Source: Rappaport israeli (GTDB lineage Bacteria; Pseudomonadota; Gammaproteobacteria; Cardiobacteriales; Cardiobacteriaceae). From it: 64,000 nt of DNA. The notes below the pieces were generated by a model, which was not told where the DNA came from, ran no database searches, and was given only the letters and a program-made list of their open reading frames with translations. Where the stretch lies: contig NZ_LXHZ01000004.1 in the NCBI RefSeq assembly GCF_001888055.1, forward strand, positions 1 through 64,000, given 5' to 3'. Positions 47,842 to 56,854 of the stretch are shown piece after piece (the first letter of the stretch is position 1; each line of letters starts with the position of its first letter). The position numbers were made by a program, and so were the translations under genes.

Positions 47842-48843
47842 ATGTTTGGAAAACCAGAACTGATTGGGGTTGATGTTGGTCAATACTCAATAAAAGTAGT
47901 CAGGCTGAAAAGTGGCAAAAAACCACTTGTATCAAAATATGCTTATGAACTAATCCCTGAAGAATTAAGAGAGAAAAGGGATCAACAATCTATTGCAATG
48001 TTGGTGGCATCTGCTGTTAAGAAGTCCAAGGCAAGTGCTGGTAAGCCTGTTATGCATGTAAATGCAGGGGATGCCATAATGAATAAGATTAAACTTGCTG
48101 AAGATTATAGAAGTGATGCTTTAGAAGGTGCAATAGAGTTAGAGTTAAATAGTACTTTACCTTTCGATGTGAGTCAGGTTTATTTTGATTTTGATGAAAA
48201 ACCAAATGATGAAGGGTTGTATTTGACTGTATCGGTTCGTAAAGATGTTGTTGATGCAAAAACTTCATTATTAAGTGGATTGCCAAAATCGTTTAAAGCA
48301 GCTGATGTTGATATTGATGCTTATGCATTAAGTAGAGTTTTTTATTCTTTAATCCCTAAAGAAGGCTTTGATTCTAATGTGCCTGTGATGATAGTAGATA
48401 TCGGTTTCTCTCGTTCAAGATTTTATGTATATAAATCAGGTGAGCTGGTATTTAATCGTGAACAGCAAATTGGTGGGCAGCAAGCAACCAGTATTATTTC
48501 GGATATGTTTGATATTGATTTAGAGCAAGCTGAATCAAGAAAGCTCTCACATGGTTTTGGTGATGAGTATGATGAAATGGTTCTTGCGCCATTTGTACAG
48601 TCATTTGCTGAGCAGCTAAATTTGGCAATTGATTTTTATGATGCAGCAAGTCAAAGTGATATACAGTTAGAAAATATATATCTTACTGGTGGCGGATGTA
48701 AGTTGGTGGGATTGGTTGATGCTTTAAATGAAAGCAATATTAGCCAGAATGTTTCACTGCTCACATCCTTATCTTCTGTTATGGAAGAAGATGCGAGCGA
48801 TTATTTTCTAGCAATGGGATTGTCTATAGAGGGGGATAAATAA
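47842..48843 (+). CDS. pilM: Type IV pilus assembly protein PilM
   Basis: 333 residues, an actin-like ATPase of the cytoplasmic face of the pilus machine. ELIGVDVGQYSIKVVRLKSG is the phosphate-1 motif, VMIVDIGFSRSRFYVYKSGE the phosphate-2 motif and NIYLTGGGCKLVGLVDAL the adenosine motif. It binds the N-terminus of PilN. AAGGAG precedes the ATG. TAATG overlap with pilN shows coupling. Confidence 0.94.
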   Translation: MFGKPELIGVDVGQYSIKVVRLKSGKKPLVSKYAYELIPEELREKRDQQSIAMLVASAVKKSKASAGKPVMHVNAGDAIMNKIKLAEDYRSDALEGAIELELNSTLPFDVSQVYFDFDEKPNDEGLYLTVSVRKDVVDAKTSLLSGLPKSFKAADVDIDAYALSRVFYSLIPKEGFDSNVPVMIVDIGFSRSRFYVYKSGELVFNREQQIGGQQATSIISDMFDIDLEQAESRKLSHGFGDEYDEMVLAPFVQSFAEQLNLAIDFYDAASQSDIQLENIYLTGGGCKLVGLVDALNESNISQNVSLLTSLSSVMEEDASDYFLAMGLSIEGDK

Positions 48844-49457
48844 TGAGAATGTATAAATTTAATCTCCAGCCATGGCGTGAACAGCGAAGAGAAGCGCAGA
48901 AGAAGCAATTTGTGACAATTACTAGCATTGTAGTATTGCTAGCTGTCGCTGCATTTGTGGCAGAAAGATGGTATCAAAAAAGGATAGAGCAACAGCAGAT
49001 AGTAGCTATTGACTTGCTGAAAGAAGACATTGCGCGATTTAATAAAACAAAATCTGAAGTGGAAAGATTAGAAGCATTAAATGTCGAAGTTAATAAGCAA
49101 ATTAGCGTTATTCAAGAGTTGCAACAGCAAAGAGGGTTGGCGGTTTTAATTTTAGATTATATTGCTAGCAAAACGCCACATAATGTATTTTTAACAGCTC
49201 TGACCTTTGAAGATAACCAGTTGACTATAAGTGGAGTTGCTGAAAATGACAAGGGAATTTCAGAGTTCATGCGTGTTATGTCTGATTTTGATTATTTTGG
49301 TTCGCCAGAGTTGCAAGATATTGCTTCTGCGACAGGAAACCAAGCTTATAGCGTAAGAGAAAATAGTGAGGTTAAGGCTTTTGAGGTAGTTATTCCTGTT
49401 AAGAGTTTTGATTCTAATTCACCTAATAACCAAAAGACTGAAGGAACAGCACAATGA
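48843..49457 (+). CDS. pilN: Type IV pilus assembly protein PilN
   Basis: 204 residues. The cytosolic start YKFNLQPWREQRREAQKKQF carries the conserved INLLPWR-like PilM-binding motif (here FNLQPWR). One membrane helix (IVVLLAVAAFVAE) and a periplasmic coiled coil (KSEVERLEALNVEVNKQI) precede a ferredoxin-like domain. It heterodimerises with PilO. Its stop overlaps the pilO ATG by 4 bases. Confidence 0.92.
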   Translation: MRMYKFNLQPWREQRREAQKKQFVTITSIVVLLAVAAFVAERWYQKRIEQQQIVAIDLLKEDIARFNKTKSEVERLEALNVEVNKQISVIQELQQQRGLAVLILDYIASKTPHNVFLTALTFEDNQLTISGVAENDKGISEFMRVMSDFDYFGSPELQDIASATGNQAYSVRENSEVKAFEVVIPVKSFDSNSPNNQKTEGTAQ

Positions 49458-50071
49458 AAATCGTATCACCATCACAATTAGATGTTAATAATCCGGGTGG
49501 TTGGCCTTTATTTTATAAAATATTGTTATGGATTTTATTATGTCTGGTTATGGCCTTTTTATACAATAGGTTTATTCGAACTCCTATATTGGATAATCAA
49601 GCTGCTAATCAGTCTGAAATATCGTCATTGCAGACAGAGTATAAAACGCTCTATCAATATACGCTCGATTTGCCACACTATCAGGAGCGCTCATTGAAAT
49701 TACTCCTAACATTGCAAGACTTACTGCAGTTTTTGCCTTCTCAAGCTGAGATGCCTGATTTGATTGATAGTGTTTATGCGGCAGCCGTAGAGCAGAATAT
49801 TACTTTTGAGAGATTTACTCCTGAACCAGATGTTGTAAGAGAGTACTATAATATTAAGCCAATTCAGCTTGAAACTACGACTGGATATTCCAATTTTTCT
49901 AAGTTTGTAGAAAGTATTTCTAGTTTAGAACGAATTTTAAATATTTCAGATATGTCTTTAAGAATAGAAGGAGAATCTCCAGAAAACTTAAAAATTGATA
50001 GTCAGTTGCAAACTTATATTTATGCTCCTGACATCCAGAAATTTGTAAATGAAGCTGGTAGTGGAGATTAA
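49454..50071 (+). CDS. pilO: Type IV pilus assembly protein PilO
   Basis: 205 residues: short cytosolic start, one membrane helix (ILLWILLCLVMAFLYNRF), coiled coil, then a periplasmic ferredoxin-like domain with FERFTPEPDVVREYYNIKPI, typical of PilO. It pairs with PilN and contacts PilP in the alignment complex. Confidence 0.92.
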   Translation: MKIVSPSQLDVNNPGGWPLFYKILLWILLCLVMAFLYNRFIRTPILDNQAANQSEISSLQTEYKTLYQYTLDLPHYQERSLKLLLTLQDLLQFLPSQAEMPDLIDSVYAAAVEQNITFERFTPEPDVVREYYNIKPIQLETTTGYSNFSKFVESISSLERILNISDMSLRIEGESPENLKIDSQLQTYIYAPDIQKFVNEAGSGD

Positions 50072-50076
50072 TCAAG

Positions 50077-50643
50077 ATGAAGAAAAAACATTTTTTCATA
50101 AAAAGTATCGCTTGTTTGAGTATTTGTGTTACTTCACATGTATTTGCTGCAGTTAATCCAGAGGTTGAAGTTACGACATTTATTAGAACCACTCAGGCTA
50201 ATATGCAACCTAAGGGTGAATTGGATTTTGAACCTTTGCCTGAAGTTTCACCTTATGAACCTTATGATTATCAGTCAGGGTCTATAAATCCTTTTGCTAT
50301 AAAAGATTTTGTTTTAGATAATTCTACTATGATTGGTGGGGTTTCTGTTGAAATGAATTGTGATGCTCCACCTGTTAAGCATGAACCGTATTTTCTTGAA
50401 AGTTTTGAACTTGAACAGTTGCAGATGGTTGGAACTATTTTAGACAAAAATAATAAGCGGGTTGCCCTTATACAAACTCCAGAAGCTATTGTCGTAAATG
50501 CGGGCAAAGGGGAATATTTGGGAAAAAATCATGGTATGATTGACAAGATTGAAGAAGGTGTAATGAATTTAACAGAGCGGTATGAAATTGCACCTGATTG
50601 CTGGCAAAAACATGATAACAGTTTAAAACTGTTGTTAAATTAA
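50077..50643 (+). CDS. pilP: Type IV pilus protein PilP
   Basis: 188 residues. The beta domain contains LESFELEQLQMVGTILDKNN and KGEYLGKNHGMIDKIEEG. PilP connects PilNO to the PilQ secretin. It is usually a lipoprotein, but the signal here (CLSICVTSHVFAAVN) has no convincing lipobox, so it may be a plain exported protein. It starts 5 bases after pilO. Confidence 0.9.
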   Translation: MKKKHFFIKSIACLSICVTSHVFAAVNPEVEVTTFIRTTQANMQPKGELDFEPLPEVSPYEPYDYQSGSINPFAIKDFVLDNSTMIGGVSVEMNCDAPPVKHEPYFLESFELEQLQMVGTILDKNNKRVALIQTPEAIVVNAGKGEYLGKNHGMIDKIEEGVMNLTERYEIAPDCWQKHDNSLKLLLN

Positions 50644-50659
50644 ATTGAGGATTTGTGAG

Positions 50660-52873
50660 ATGAAATATATTTTAGCTAGTGGTATGTTGTTATCAGGTGT
50701 GCTCCATGCTGCTGATTTAACAGGTATTGAACATGGCGTGAATACTGTAGGTGGGTATCAATTAGTGTTTAAAAATGTAGGGATATTGCCTACAGCATTT
50801 AATACTGATAACCCTGCAACAATTGTTCTAGATTTTGCAGATACGACTTCTGCAATTGCAGGTCGTGAAGTTAATATTAATACAAGTGGCATATATGATG
50901 TTGATGTTTTGCAAGGACAAAATAAAACTAGAGCTGTTGTTAATTTGGCCTCGCCTGCTGCTTATACCGTTGCCTTAAATGGTCATGATGTGATTTTAAG
51001 AGTTAACTCTTTGTCCAGTAGTGTAGGAAAAGTAAAACCAGTAGCAAATTCTCAAATAAGTACCAACAATGCTTTTTCAGGGCTTGTAAATTCTAATTCA
51101 GCACAGCCTGTTGCAGAAATCAAACAGGCTTCTTCAAATAAACAGCCTGAAAATTCGCAAAATTCTTTATCTCCTACATTCAGAAGCAACCAAAATAAAA
51201 ATGGCGCTTTGTCTTTCAATTTGCCTAGCGCAAATACAGTTGTTGATGTGCGTAATGAAGGTGACAGAGTTGTTGCAGAAATAGTTGGTTATAAAATTGC
51301 TAATGAAGAACAAAAGCGGTTGGATGTGAGTGATTATGCAACGCCTGTTCAGTATGCTGATATTCAACGAACGACAAAAGGCACTAAAATCACTTTAGCT
51401 ATGAATAATGAACCTTATGAGTTCGTGACTTATCAAAATGGCAGTCTTTATACGATAGATATTATCCCTAGTGATAGCAGTGAACGTGCAAAGATTGCAG
51501 GTTTAGAGCAAAACAAAGTGTATAAAGGTGAGCCTCTATCACTTAATTTCCAAGATATTGAAGTGCGGGCAGTCCTTCAAATTATCGCAGAATTTACCAA
51601 AAATAATATTGTCGTTAGTGATAGTGTAAATGGTAGTATTACTTTACGGTTGAATAATGTTCCTTGGGATCAGGCTTTGGATATTATTTTAAGAACCAAA
51701 GGCTTAGACAAGCGTGAAGATAATGGTGTTATTTATGTAGCCCCTGCATCTGAATTATTGCAGTCAGAAATCGCTCAACTCCAAGGGCATCAAGAAAAGC
51801 AACGTCTTTTGCCTGCACAAACTCAATTAATACAAATTAAATATGCAAAAGCGGAAGACTTGGCAACTATTATTGAAGCTTCTCGCAGAGTGACGGGTGA
51901 TGATAGTTTGGGTGTAGAAGATTCGATCTTATCTGAAAAAGGCTCAATTACGGTTGATGTTCGTACTAATACCTTGTTAGTTAGCGATGTTCCGGCAAAA
52001 ATTCAAGCTGTACGTGATTTGGTGGCTAAGCTAGATGAACCAGTAAGGCAAGTTCTGGTAGATGCTAGATTAGTATTGACCCAAGATAATTTTGCTAAAG
52101 ATTTTGGTGTTAAATTTGGAGCTAGTTTTTCTAGTATTGGGAGAAATGGTACAGGGTTAGTTGGTACTGGTTCATTAGGTGGGGCAGATAATTTAGCCAA
52201 TCAGGTTATAGGCGTCACTAACAATGGGAACTCAGGAATTACGCCTCCTGGCTTAAATGATCGTTTGGGTGTAAATCTGCCAGTTGGTGGTCCAAGTTAC
52301 GGTCTAGCTATTTTGGGAGCTGACTTTTTAGTAGACTTAGAGCTTTCTGCTTTACAAACTGAAGGACAAGTTGAAATAGTTTCTAGCCCAAGAATTGTCA
52401 CTCAGGATGGCACACAGGCAAGAATAGCCTCTGGAACTCAGGTACCACAGCCGGTAGCACAAGAGGGAGGTGGTAGAACAATTGAGTATAAAGATGCTCT
52501 GTTATCGTTGGACGTTACACCAAGGATAGCACCTGATGATATGGTTGATATGCAGTTAGAGATAACAAATGATTCTCCTGGCGTTGCTGATCAAACTCCA
52601 CTAGGTCCATCTTATCCTATTAATAAACAGCAGTTAGAAACTCAGGTGCTAGTAGATAATGGTGAAACCATTGTTTTGGGAGGTGTTTATCAACAATCTC
52701 AAAGGTTGAGTACTAGTAAAGTTCCTCTGTTGGGTGATTTACCTTTGATTGGTAATGCTTTTAAGAGTAAGCAAAACAACTATGAAAAAAGTGAGTTGTT
52801 AATATTTGTGACTCCTAGAATTATTGATAAACGCTTAGCAGAAAATGATAAATTCTCTAATTTACGTGATTAG
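50660..52873 (+). CDS. pilQ: Type IV pilus secretin PilQ
   Basis: About 737 residues: signal peptide (ILASGMLLSGVLHAAD), AMIN domains for peptidoglycan binding, a Ser/Asn/Gln-rich spacer near residues 130-195, and secretin N domains (LNFQDIEVRAVLQIIAEFTK, then the NNIVVSD and NGSITLRL blocks). The secretin C-domain (VEIVSSPRIVTQDGTQARIA, VPLLGDLPLIGNAFKS) follows. It forms the outer-membrane pilus channel. A start at 50645 is less likely. Confidence 0.94.
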   Translation: MKYILASGMLLSGVLHAADLTGIEHGVNTVGGYQLVFKNVGILPTAFNTDNPATIVLDFADTTSAIAGREVNINTSGIYDVDVLQGQNKTRAVVNLASPAAYTVALNGHDVILRVNSLSSSVGKVKPVANSQISTNNAFSGLVNSNSAQPVAEIKQASSNKQPENSQNSLSPTFRSNQNKNGALSFNLPSANTVVDVRNEGDRVVAEIVGYKIANEEQKRLDVSDYATPVQYADIQRTTKGTKITLAMNNEPYEFVTYQNGSLYTIDIIPSDSSERAKIAGLEQNKVYKGEPLSLNFQDIEVRAVLQIIAEFTKNNIVVSDSVNGSITLRLNNVPWDQALDIILRTKGLDKREDNGVIYVAPASELLQSEIAQLQGHQEKQRLLPAQTQLIQIKYAKAEDLATIIEASRRVTGDDSLGVEDSILSEKGSITVDVRTNTLLVSDVPAKIQAVRDLVAKLDEPVRQVLVDARLVLTQDNFAKDFGVKFGASFSSIGRNGTGLVGTGSLGGADNLANQVIGVTNNGNSGITPPGLNDRLGVNLPVGGPSYGLAILGADFLVDLELSALQTEGQVEIVSSPRIVTQDGTQARIASGTQVPQPVAQEGGGRTIEYKDALLSLDVTPRIAPDDMVDMQLEITNDSPGVADQTPLGPSYPINKQQLETQVLVDNGETIVLGGVYQQSQRLSTSKVPLLGDLPLIGNAFKSKQNNYEKSELLIFVTPRIIDKRLAENDKFSNLRD

Positions 52874-52919
52874 TTGAATTTAAATATCTATTTTAGGTAT
52901 TATTGATGTAAATTTTATT

Positions 52920-52948
52920 AAAGCCTCACAGTAGTGGGGCTTTAATTT
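52920..52948 (+). terminator. Terminator after pilQ
   Basis: AAAGCCTCAC and GTGGGGCTTT pair with one wobble around AGTA, followed by a weak T-tract. Confidence 0.7.
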
Positions 52949-52960
52949 AAGGAAAATTTT

Positions 52961-54396
52961 ATGAAAAAATATGAAGCAGTAATTGGTTTAGAGTTGCATA
53001 TACAATTGGCAACCAATAGTAAATTGTTTTCTAGCTCGGTGAATAAATTTGGAGCTTCACCAAATACTTATATTAATGAAATAGATTTAGGTTCTCCTGG
53101 AGCTTTGCCGGTTTTAAATAAAAAAGCAGTGGAGTTCGCAGTTTTGTTTGGTTATGCCATTAATGCGCAGATTAATCCGAATGCAGTTTTTATGCGCAAA
53201 AATTATTTTTATCCAGACTTACCAAAAGGCTATCAGTTGTCGCAGCTCGATGATGCAATTATCCAAGGCGGTGAAGTTAAATTGGAAATGTCTGGTTTTA
53301 CTCGAGTAGTTAGAGTTAATCGCGGGCAGTTAGAAGAAGATGCGGGAAAATCTGTGCATGATGCTTTTTCTGATCGTACTGGGATTGATTTAAATAGAGC
53401 TGGAGTGCCGTTGATTGAATTGGTTACAGAGCCAGATATTCGCTCAGCTAAAGAGGCTGTGGCATTTATGCGTTATATTCATCATTTGGTTCGCTATTTA
53501 AATATTTCTGATGGCAATATGCAAGAAGGTTCTTTTCGTTGTGATGCTAATGTTTCTATTCGCGAAAAAGGGAGTAATCATTTTAATGAGCGTGTGGAGT
53601 TAAAAAACATCAATTCATTTCGTTTTGTTGAGCAAGCTATCAATATTGAAATTGCTCGACAGAGTGAGCTTATGGCTCAAGGTAAAAAGATTGAGCAAGA
53701 AACGCGTTTGTTTGACTCTCAGTTATTAGAAACAAGAACAATGCGGACAAAAGAAGAGGCTAACGACTATCGTTATTTTCCTGATCCAGATTTGTTGCCT
53801 TTAGAATTGGACTCAGATTGGCTAATGATGCTTAAAGATTCTTTGCCAGAATTACCAAATCAGCGTGCGCAACGCTATGAGCATGATTATGCTTTAGATA
53901 CTGAAACAATTAACTATTTACTACAAGAAAAGCAATTGGCGGATTATTTTGATGAGGTTGTAGGTGAAATTGATGATGCGAAACTTGCAGCTAATTGGTT
54001 GCAAGGTGAGTTTGCGCGCTTATTAAATGATGAAGGGGTTGGTGTTGATCAAACAAGAATTTCACCTTCCGAGTTTTCTAAATTATTAAATTCTTTACAA
54101 AAGAATACCATTTCAGCAGCAAATGCAAAAAAGGCACTTTCAATAATGTGGCATGAGCAAAGGGAGGTTAATGACATTATTCAAGAAGAAGGTATGCAAC
54201 AAATAAACGATGATGCACAATTAGAGCAATGGATAAACGAAGTGGTTATTGACAATCCTGAGCAGGTACAGGCTTATAAAAATGGGCAAGAAAAAAATGT
54301 TGGGTTATTTTGTTGGGCAGGTTCTGAAAAAATCAAAAGGTAAAGCAAATCCTAAAAAGTGTTAATGAAATGCTTAAAAAAGCGTTGTCATCCTAG
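52961..54396 (+). CDS. gatB: Asp/Glu-tRNA amidotransferase subunit B (two frameshifts)
   Basis: The tRNA-binding subunit of GatCAB. Family blocks: YEAVIGLELHIQLATNSKLF, GSPGALPVLNK, FYPDLPKGYQLSQ, RGQLEEDAGKSVHD and LIELVTEPDI. The frame departs at an A-run near 54295; removing one A gives KMLGYFVGQVLKKSKGKANP. Removing a second A near 54358 continues to NEMLKKALSS and a stop at 54396, giving the usual 475-residue length. gatC and gatA are not adjacent. Confidence 0.94.
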
Positions 54397-54425
54397 AAAC
54401 AAAAAAGAGTTGTTCCCAATTTGCC

Positions 54426-54454
54426 TTGACAATCCTTTTATGCATTAGTAGAAT
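54426..54454 (+). promoter_or_regulatory. Strong sigma70 promoter of rpmH operon
   Basis: TTGACA, exactly 17 bases, TAGAAT, about 33 bases upstream of the rpmH ATG. Confidence 0.85.
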
Positions 54455-54486
54455 TCGGCGCTTTGTATCGCTCTGTGGGAGAATTT

Positions 54487-54627
54487 ATGTCAACTAAAAG
54501 AACTTATCAGCCTAGTAATTTATCGCGTAAGAGAACGCACGGTTTTCGCGCACGCATGGCGACGAAAAATGGTCGTTTGGTTCTTAAACGTCGTCGAGCT
54601 AAAGGGCGCCATCGTTTAACCGTTTAA
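54487..54627 (+). CDS. rpmH: Ribosomal protein L34
   Basis: 46 residues, [19 protein letters not shown] then [20 protein letters not shown]. Arg/Lys-rich, full-length L34 of the 50S subunit. A consensus promoter stands upstream and rnpA starts 12 bases later, the standard order. Confidence 0.97.
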   Translation: MSTKRTYQPSNLSRKRTHGFRARMATKNGRLVLKRRRAKGRHRLTV

Positions 54628-54639
54628 TGATAAGACTGC

Positions 54640-54984
54640 GTGTCTTTTATATTTTCAAAAGAGCAGCGCCTTCTTAATAGTAAAGATTATACGCATGTAT
54701 TTACAGCCTCAGAACGCAAAAGTAGCGATAGCTATTTTACTGTTTTGAGGCGTTTTTCCTTGTCAGAAAAATACTCGCGTTTGGGTGTGGTTGTTGCAAA
54801 GAAAAATATTCGCCGAGCACATGAGCGCAATCGTGTAAAACGCTTAATTAGAGAAAGTTTTCGCTATTATCAGTGGTCTAACTCATATGATGTAGTGGTA
54901 TTAGCAAAGCATTCTGCTCAATACGTTGATAATAGAGTTTTATTTAAATCTTTGTTACGGCATTGGGAAAGAATAGGTCAATGA
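54640..54984 (+). CDS. rnpA: Ribonuclease P protein component
   Basis: 114 residues starting with GTG. FSKEQRLLNSKDYTHVF and the RNA-binding RRAHERNRVKRLIRESFR helix identify it. It assists RNase P RNA in tRNA 5' maturation. Overlaps yidD by 4 bases (ATGA). Confidence 0.95.
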   Translation: MSFIFSKEQRLLNSKDYTHVFTASERKSSDSYFTVLRRFSLSEKYSRLGVVVAKKNIRRAHERNRVKRLIRESFRYYQWSNSYDVVVLAKHSAQYVDNRVLFKSLLRHWERIGQ

Positions 54985-55208
54985 AAACAATATTAATTGC
55001 TTTGATTAAACTTTATCGCCTAACTTTAAGTCCTTTTATTGGACAGCAATGCCGTTTTGAGCCTACTTGTTCACACTATGGTGAACAAGCAATTAAAATG
55101 CATGGCGCATTAAGAGGGTCATGGTTGACTTTAAAGCGAATAAGTAAGTGTGGACCATGGCACAAAGGTGGGTATGATCCCGTTCCTAAATCATCTGGTG
55201 AATTATGA
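54981..55208 (+). CDS. yidD: Membrane protein insertion efficiency factor YidD
   Basis: 75 residues from the ATG overlapping the rnpA stop. LIKLYRLTLSPFIGQQCRFE and PTCSHYGEQAIKMHGALRGS, then CGPWHKGGYDPVP, are the conserved DUF37 pattern with three Cys. It aids YidC-dependent insertion. Overlaps yidC. Confidence 0.94.
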   Translation: MKTILIALIKLYRLTLSPFIGQQCRFEPTCSHYGEQAIKMHGALRGSWLTLKRISKCGPWHKGGYDPVPKSSGEL

Positions 55209-56854
55209 AAAACAACTTAAGACTATTTCTCTATGCTGCGACTTTTGGGGTGGCTTTTATTATTTGGCAAAAATGGCAAGAAGCCAATGTGCCATTTTAT
55301 CAGCAGGTTGATAATTCTGTCATTCAGCAAGAAAATACTGCTCAGTCTTTAGCTATTTTGCCTGCACCAGCAAGTTCTTTAGCTGCGCTGCCAGCAAATA
55401 TTGTTGACTCTGTAGGCTCACAAAATACAACTAGTTTTGTAAATGTGCATACAGATGTGATGAATATTGTGATTAATTTGCAAGGTGGTACGATAGAACG
55501 GGTAGAGTTATTAGATTATTCACAAACTAAGCAAAATAAAGCGCCATTGGATTTGTTGAAAACCCATAATCCAGGGCGGTTTTTATTACAAAGTGGCTTA
55601 GGGAGTAATAGCCAAGCGCCAGATCATTATTCTAAATTTAGTGCTACGCAACAACAATTTTCATTAGGGCAGGGTGAGAATATTTTGGAAGTACCTTTGA
55701 CTTGGCAAAACGATCAAGGGATTGTGGTAACTAAAACTTATACTTTTAAGCGTGATTCTTATGACTTCGAATTATCTCAGCAAGTGCAAAATCACGGTGT
55801 AGATGACTGGGAAGGTTTTGCCTATCAGCAATTGGTTTTTGGTGAGCCAGTTTCTAGGGGTGGAATAGGTCAGGTATACACCTTTACAGGCGGTGTGACG
55901 TCTACAGCAGAGGATTCCTATAATAAGATTGATTTGAAAGAAATGCGTAAATTGCCTATTTCTTTGCAAACTTCTGAGGGCTGGGTTGCGATGATTCAGC
56001 ATTATTTTTTAGGCGCGATCGTGCCTAAAACAGAGGGAATCTATAATTTTTATACTAATTTTAATCAAGGTGATCATATTATCGGGGTTTCCAGTGAGAA
56101 AAAATTAGTAGTTCCTAATGCCTCAGCTGAGTTTGTTGCAACAGGTTATGTTGGTCCAAAGGTTCAAGAAAGATTAAGCCAAGTTGCGCCTAAGTTAGAT
56201 AAAACGGTTGATTATGGTGTGTTGTTTATGATTGCACAACCCATGTTTAAAGTGCTGAGCTTTATTTATGACCTTATTGGTAATTGGGGTTGGGCTATCA
56301 TTGTAATGACGCTATTGATTAAATTAATTTTCTTTGCGCCTTCTGCGTGGGCATATAAATCAATGGCAAAAATGCGTCGATTGCAACCTGAGATGGCGCG
56401 TATGAAAGAGCGCTATGGTGAAGACCGCCAAGCAATGAGCCAAGCGATGATGAAGTTATATCGTGATGAGAAAGTAAATCCTGCAAGTGGTTGCGTACCA
56501 ATGCTATTGCAGATTCCGTTTTTTATCGCATTTTATTGGGTATTGGTTGAGTCAGTAGAATTACGTCATGCTTCTTGGATAGGTTGGGTGCAGGATTTGT
56601 CAACGCGTGACCCGTATTTTATTTTGCCTATTATCAATGCGGCATTGATGTTTATACAGCAAAAGCTTAATCCTCCTCCGCCAGATCCTATGCAGGCTAA
56701 ATTGATGATGATACTACCACTTGTTTTTGGTTTTATGTTTATGTGGTTCCCGTCAGGCTTGGTATTGTATTGGACGGTGAGTAATGCTTTTTCAATTGTT
56801 CAGCAATATATTATGAATAAGCGTTATGGCGAACCTAAAGTTAAGAAAGTATGA
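55205..56854 (+). CDS. yidC: Membrane protein insertase YidC
   Basis: 549 residues: N-terminal anchor (RLFLYAATFGVAFIIWQKWQ), large periplasmic beta domain, then the conserved five-helix insertase region. This includes YDLIGNWGWAIIVMTLLIK, KSMAKMRRLQPEMARMKERY and VNPASGCVPMLLQIPFFIAF, with the hydrophilic-groove Arg likely in AKMRRLQ or nearby. It inserts and folds inner-membrane proteins. Coupled to mnmE by a 4-base overlap. Confidence 0.96.
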   Translation: MKNNLRLFLYAATFGVAFIIWQKWQEANVPFYQQVDNSVIQQENTAQSLAILPAPASSLAALPANIVDSVGSQNTTSFVNVHTDVMNIVINLQGGTIERVELLDYSQTKQNKAPLDLLKTHNPGRFLLQSGLGSNSQAPDHYSKFSATQQQFSLGQGENILEVPLTWQNDQGIVVTKTYTFKRDSYDFELSQQVQNHGVDDWEGFAYQQLVFGEPVSRGGIGQVYTFTGGVTSTAEDSYNKIDLKEMRKLPISLQTSEGWVAMIQHYFLGAIVPKTEGIYNFYTNFNQGDHIIGVSSEKKLVVPNASAEFVATGYVGPKVQERLSQVAPKLDKTVDYGVLFMIAQPMFKVLSFIYDLIGNWGWAIIVMTLLIKLIFFAPSAWAYKSMAKMRRLQPEMARMKERYGEDRQAMSQAMMKLYRDEKVNPASGCVPMLLQIPFFIAFYWVLVESVELRHASWIGWVQDLSTRDPYFILPIINAALMFIQQKLNPPPPDPMQAKLMMILPLVFGFMFMWFPSGLVLYWTVSNAFSIVQQYIMNKRYGEPKVKKV

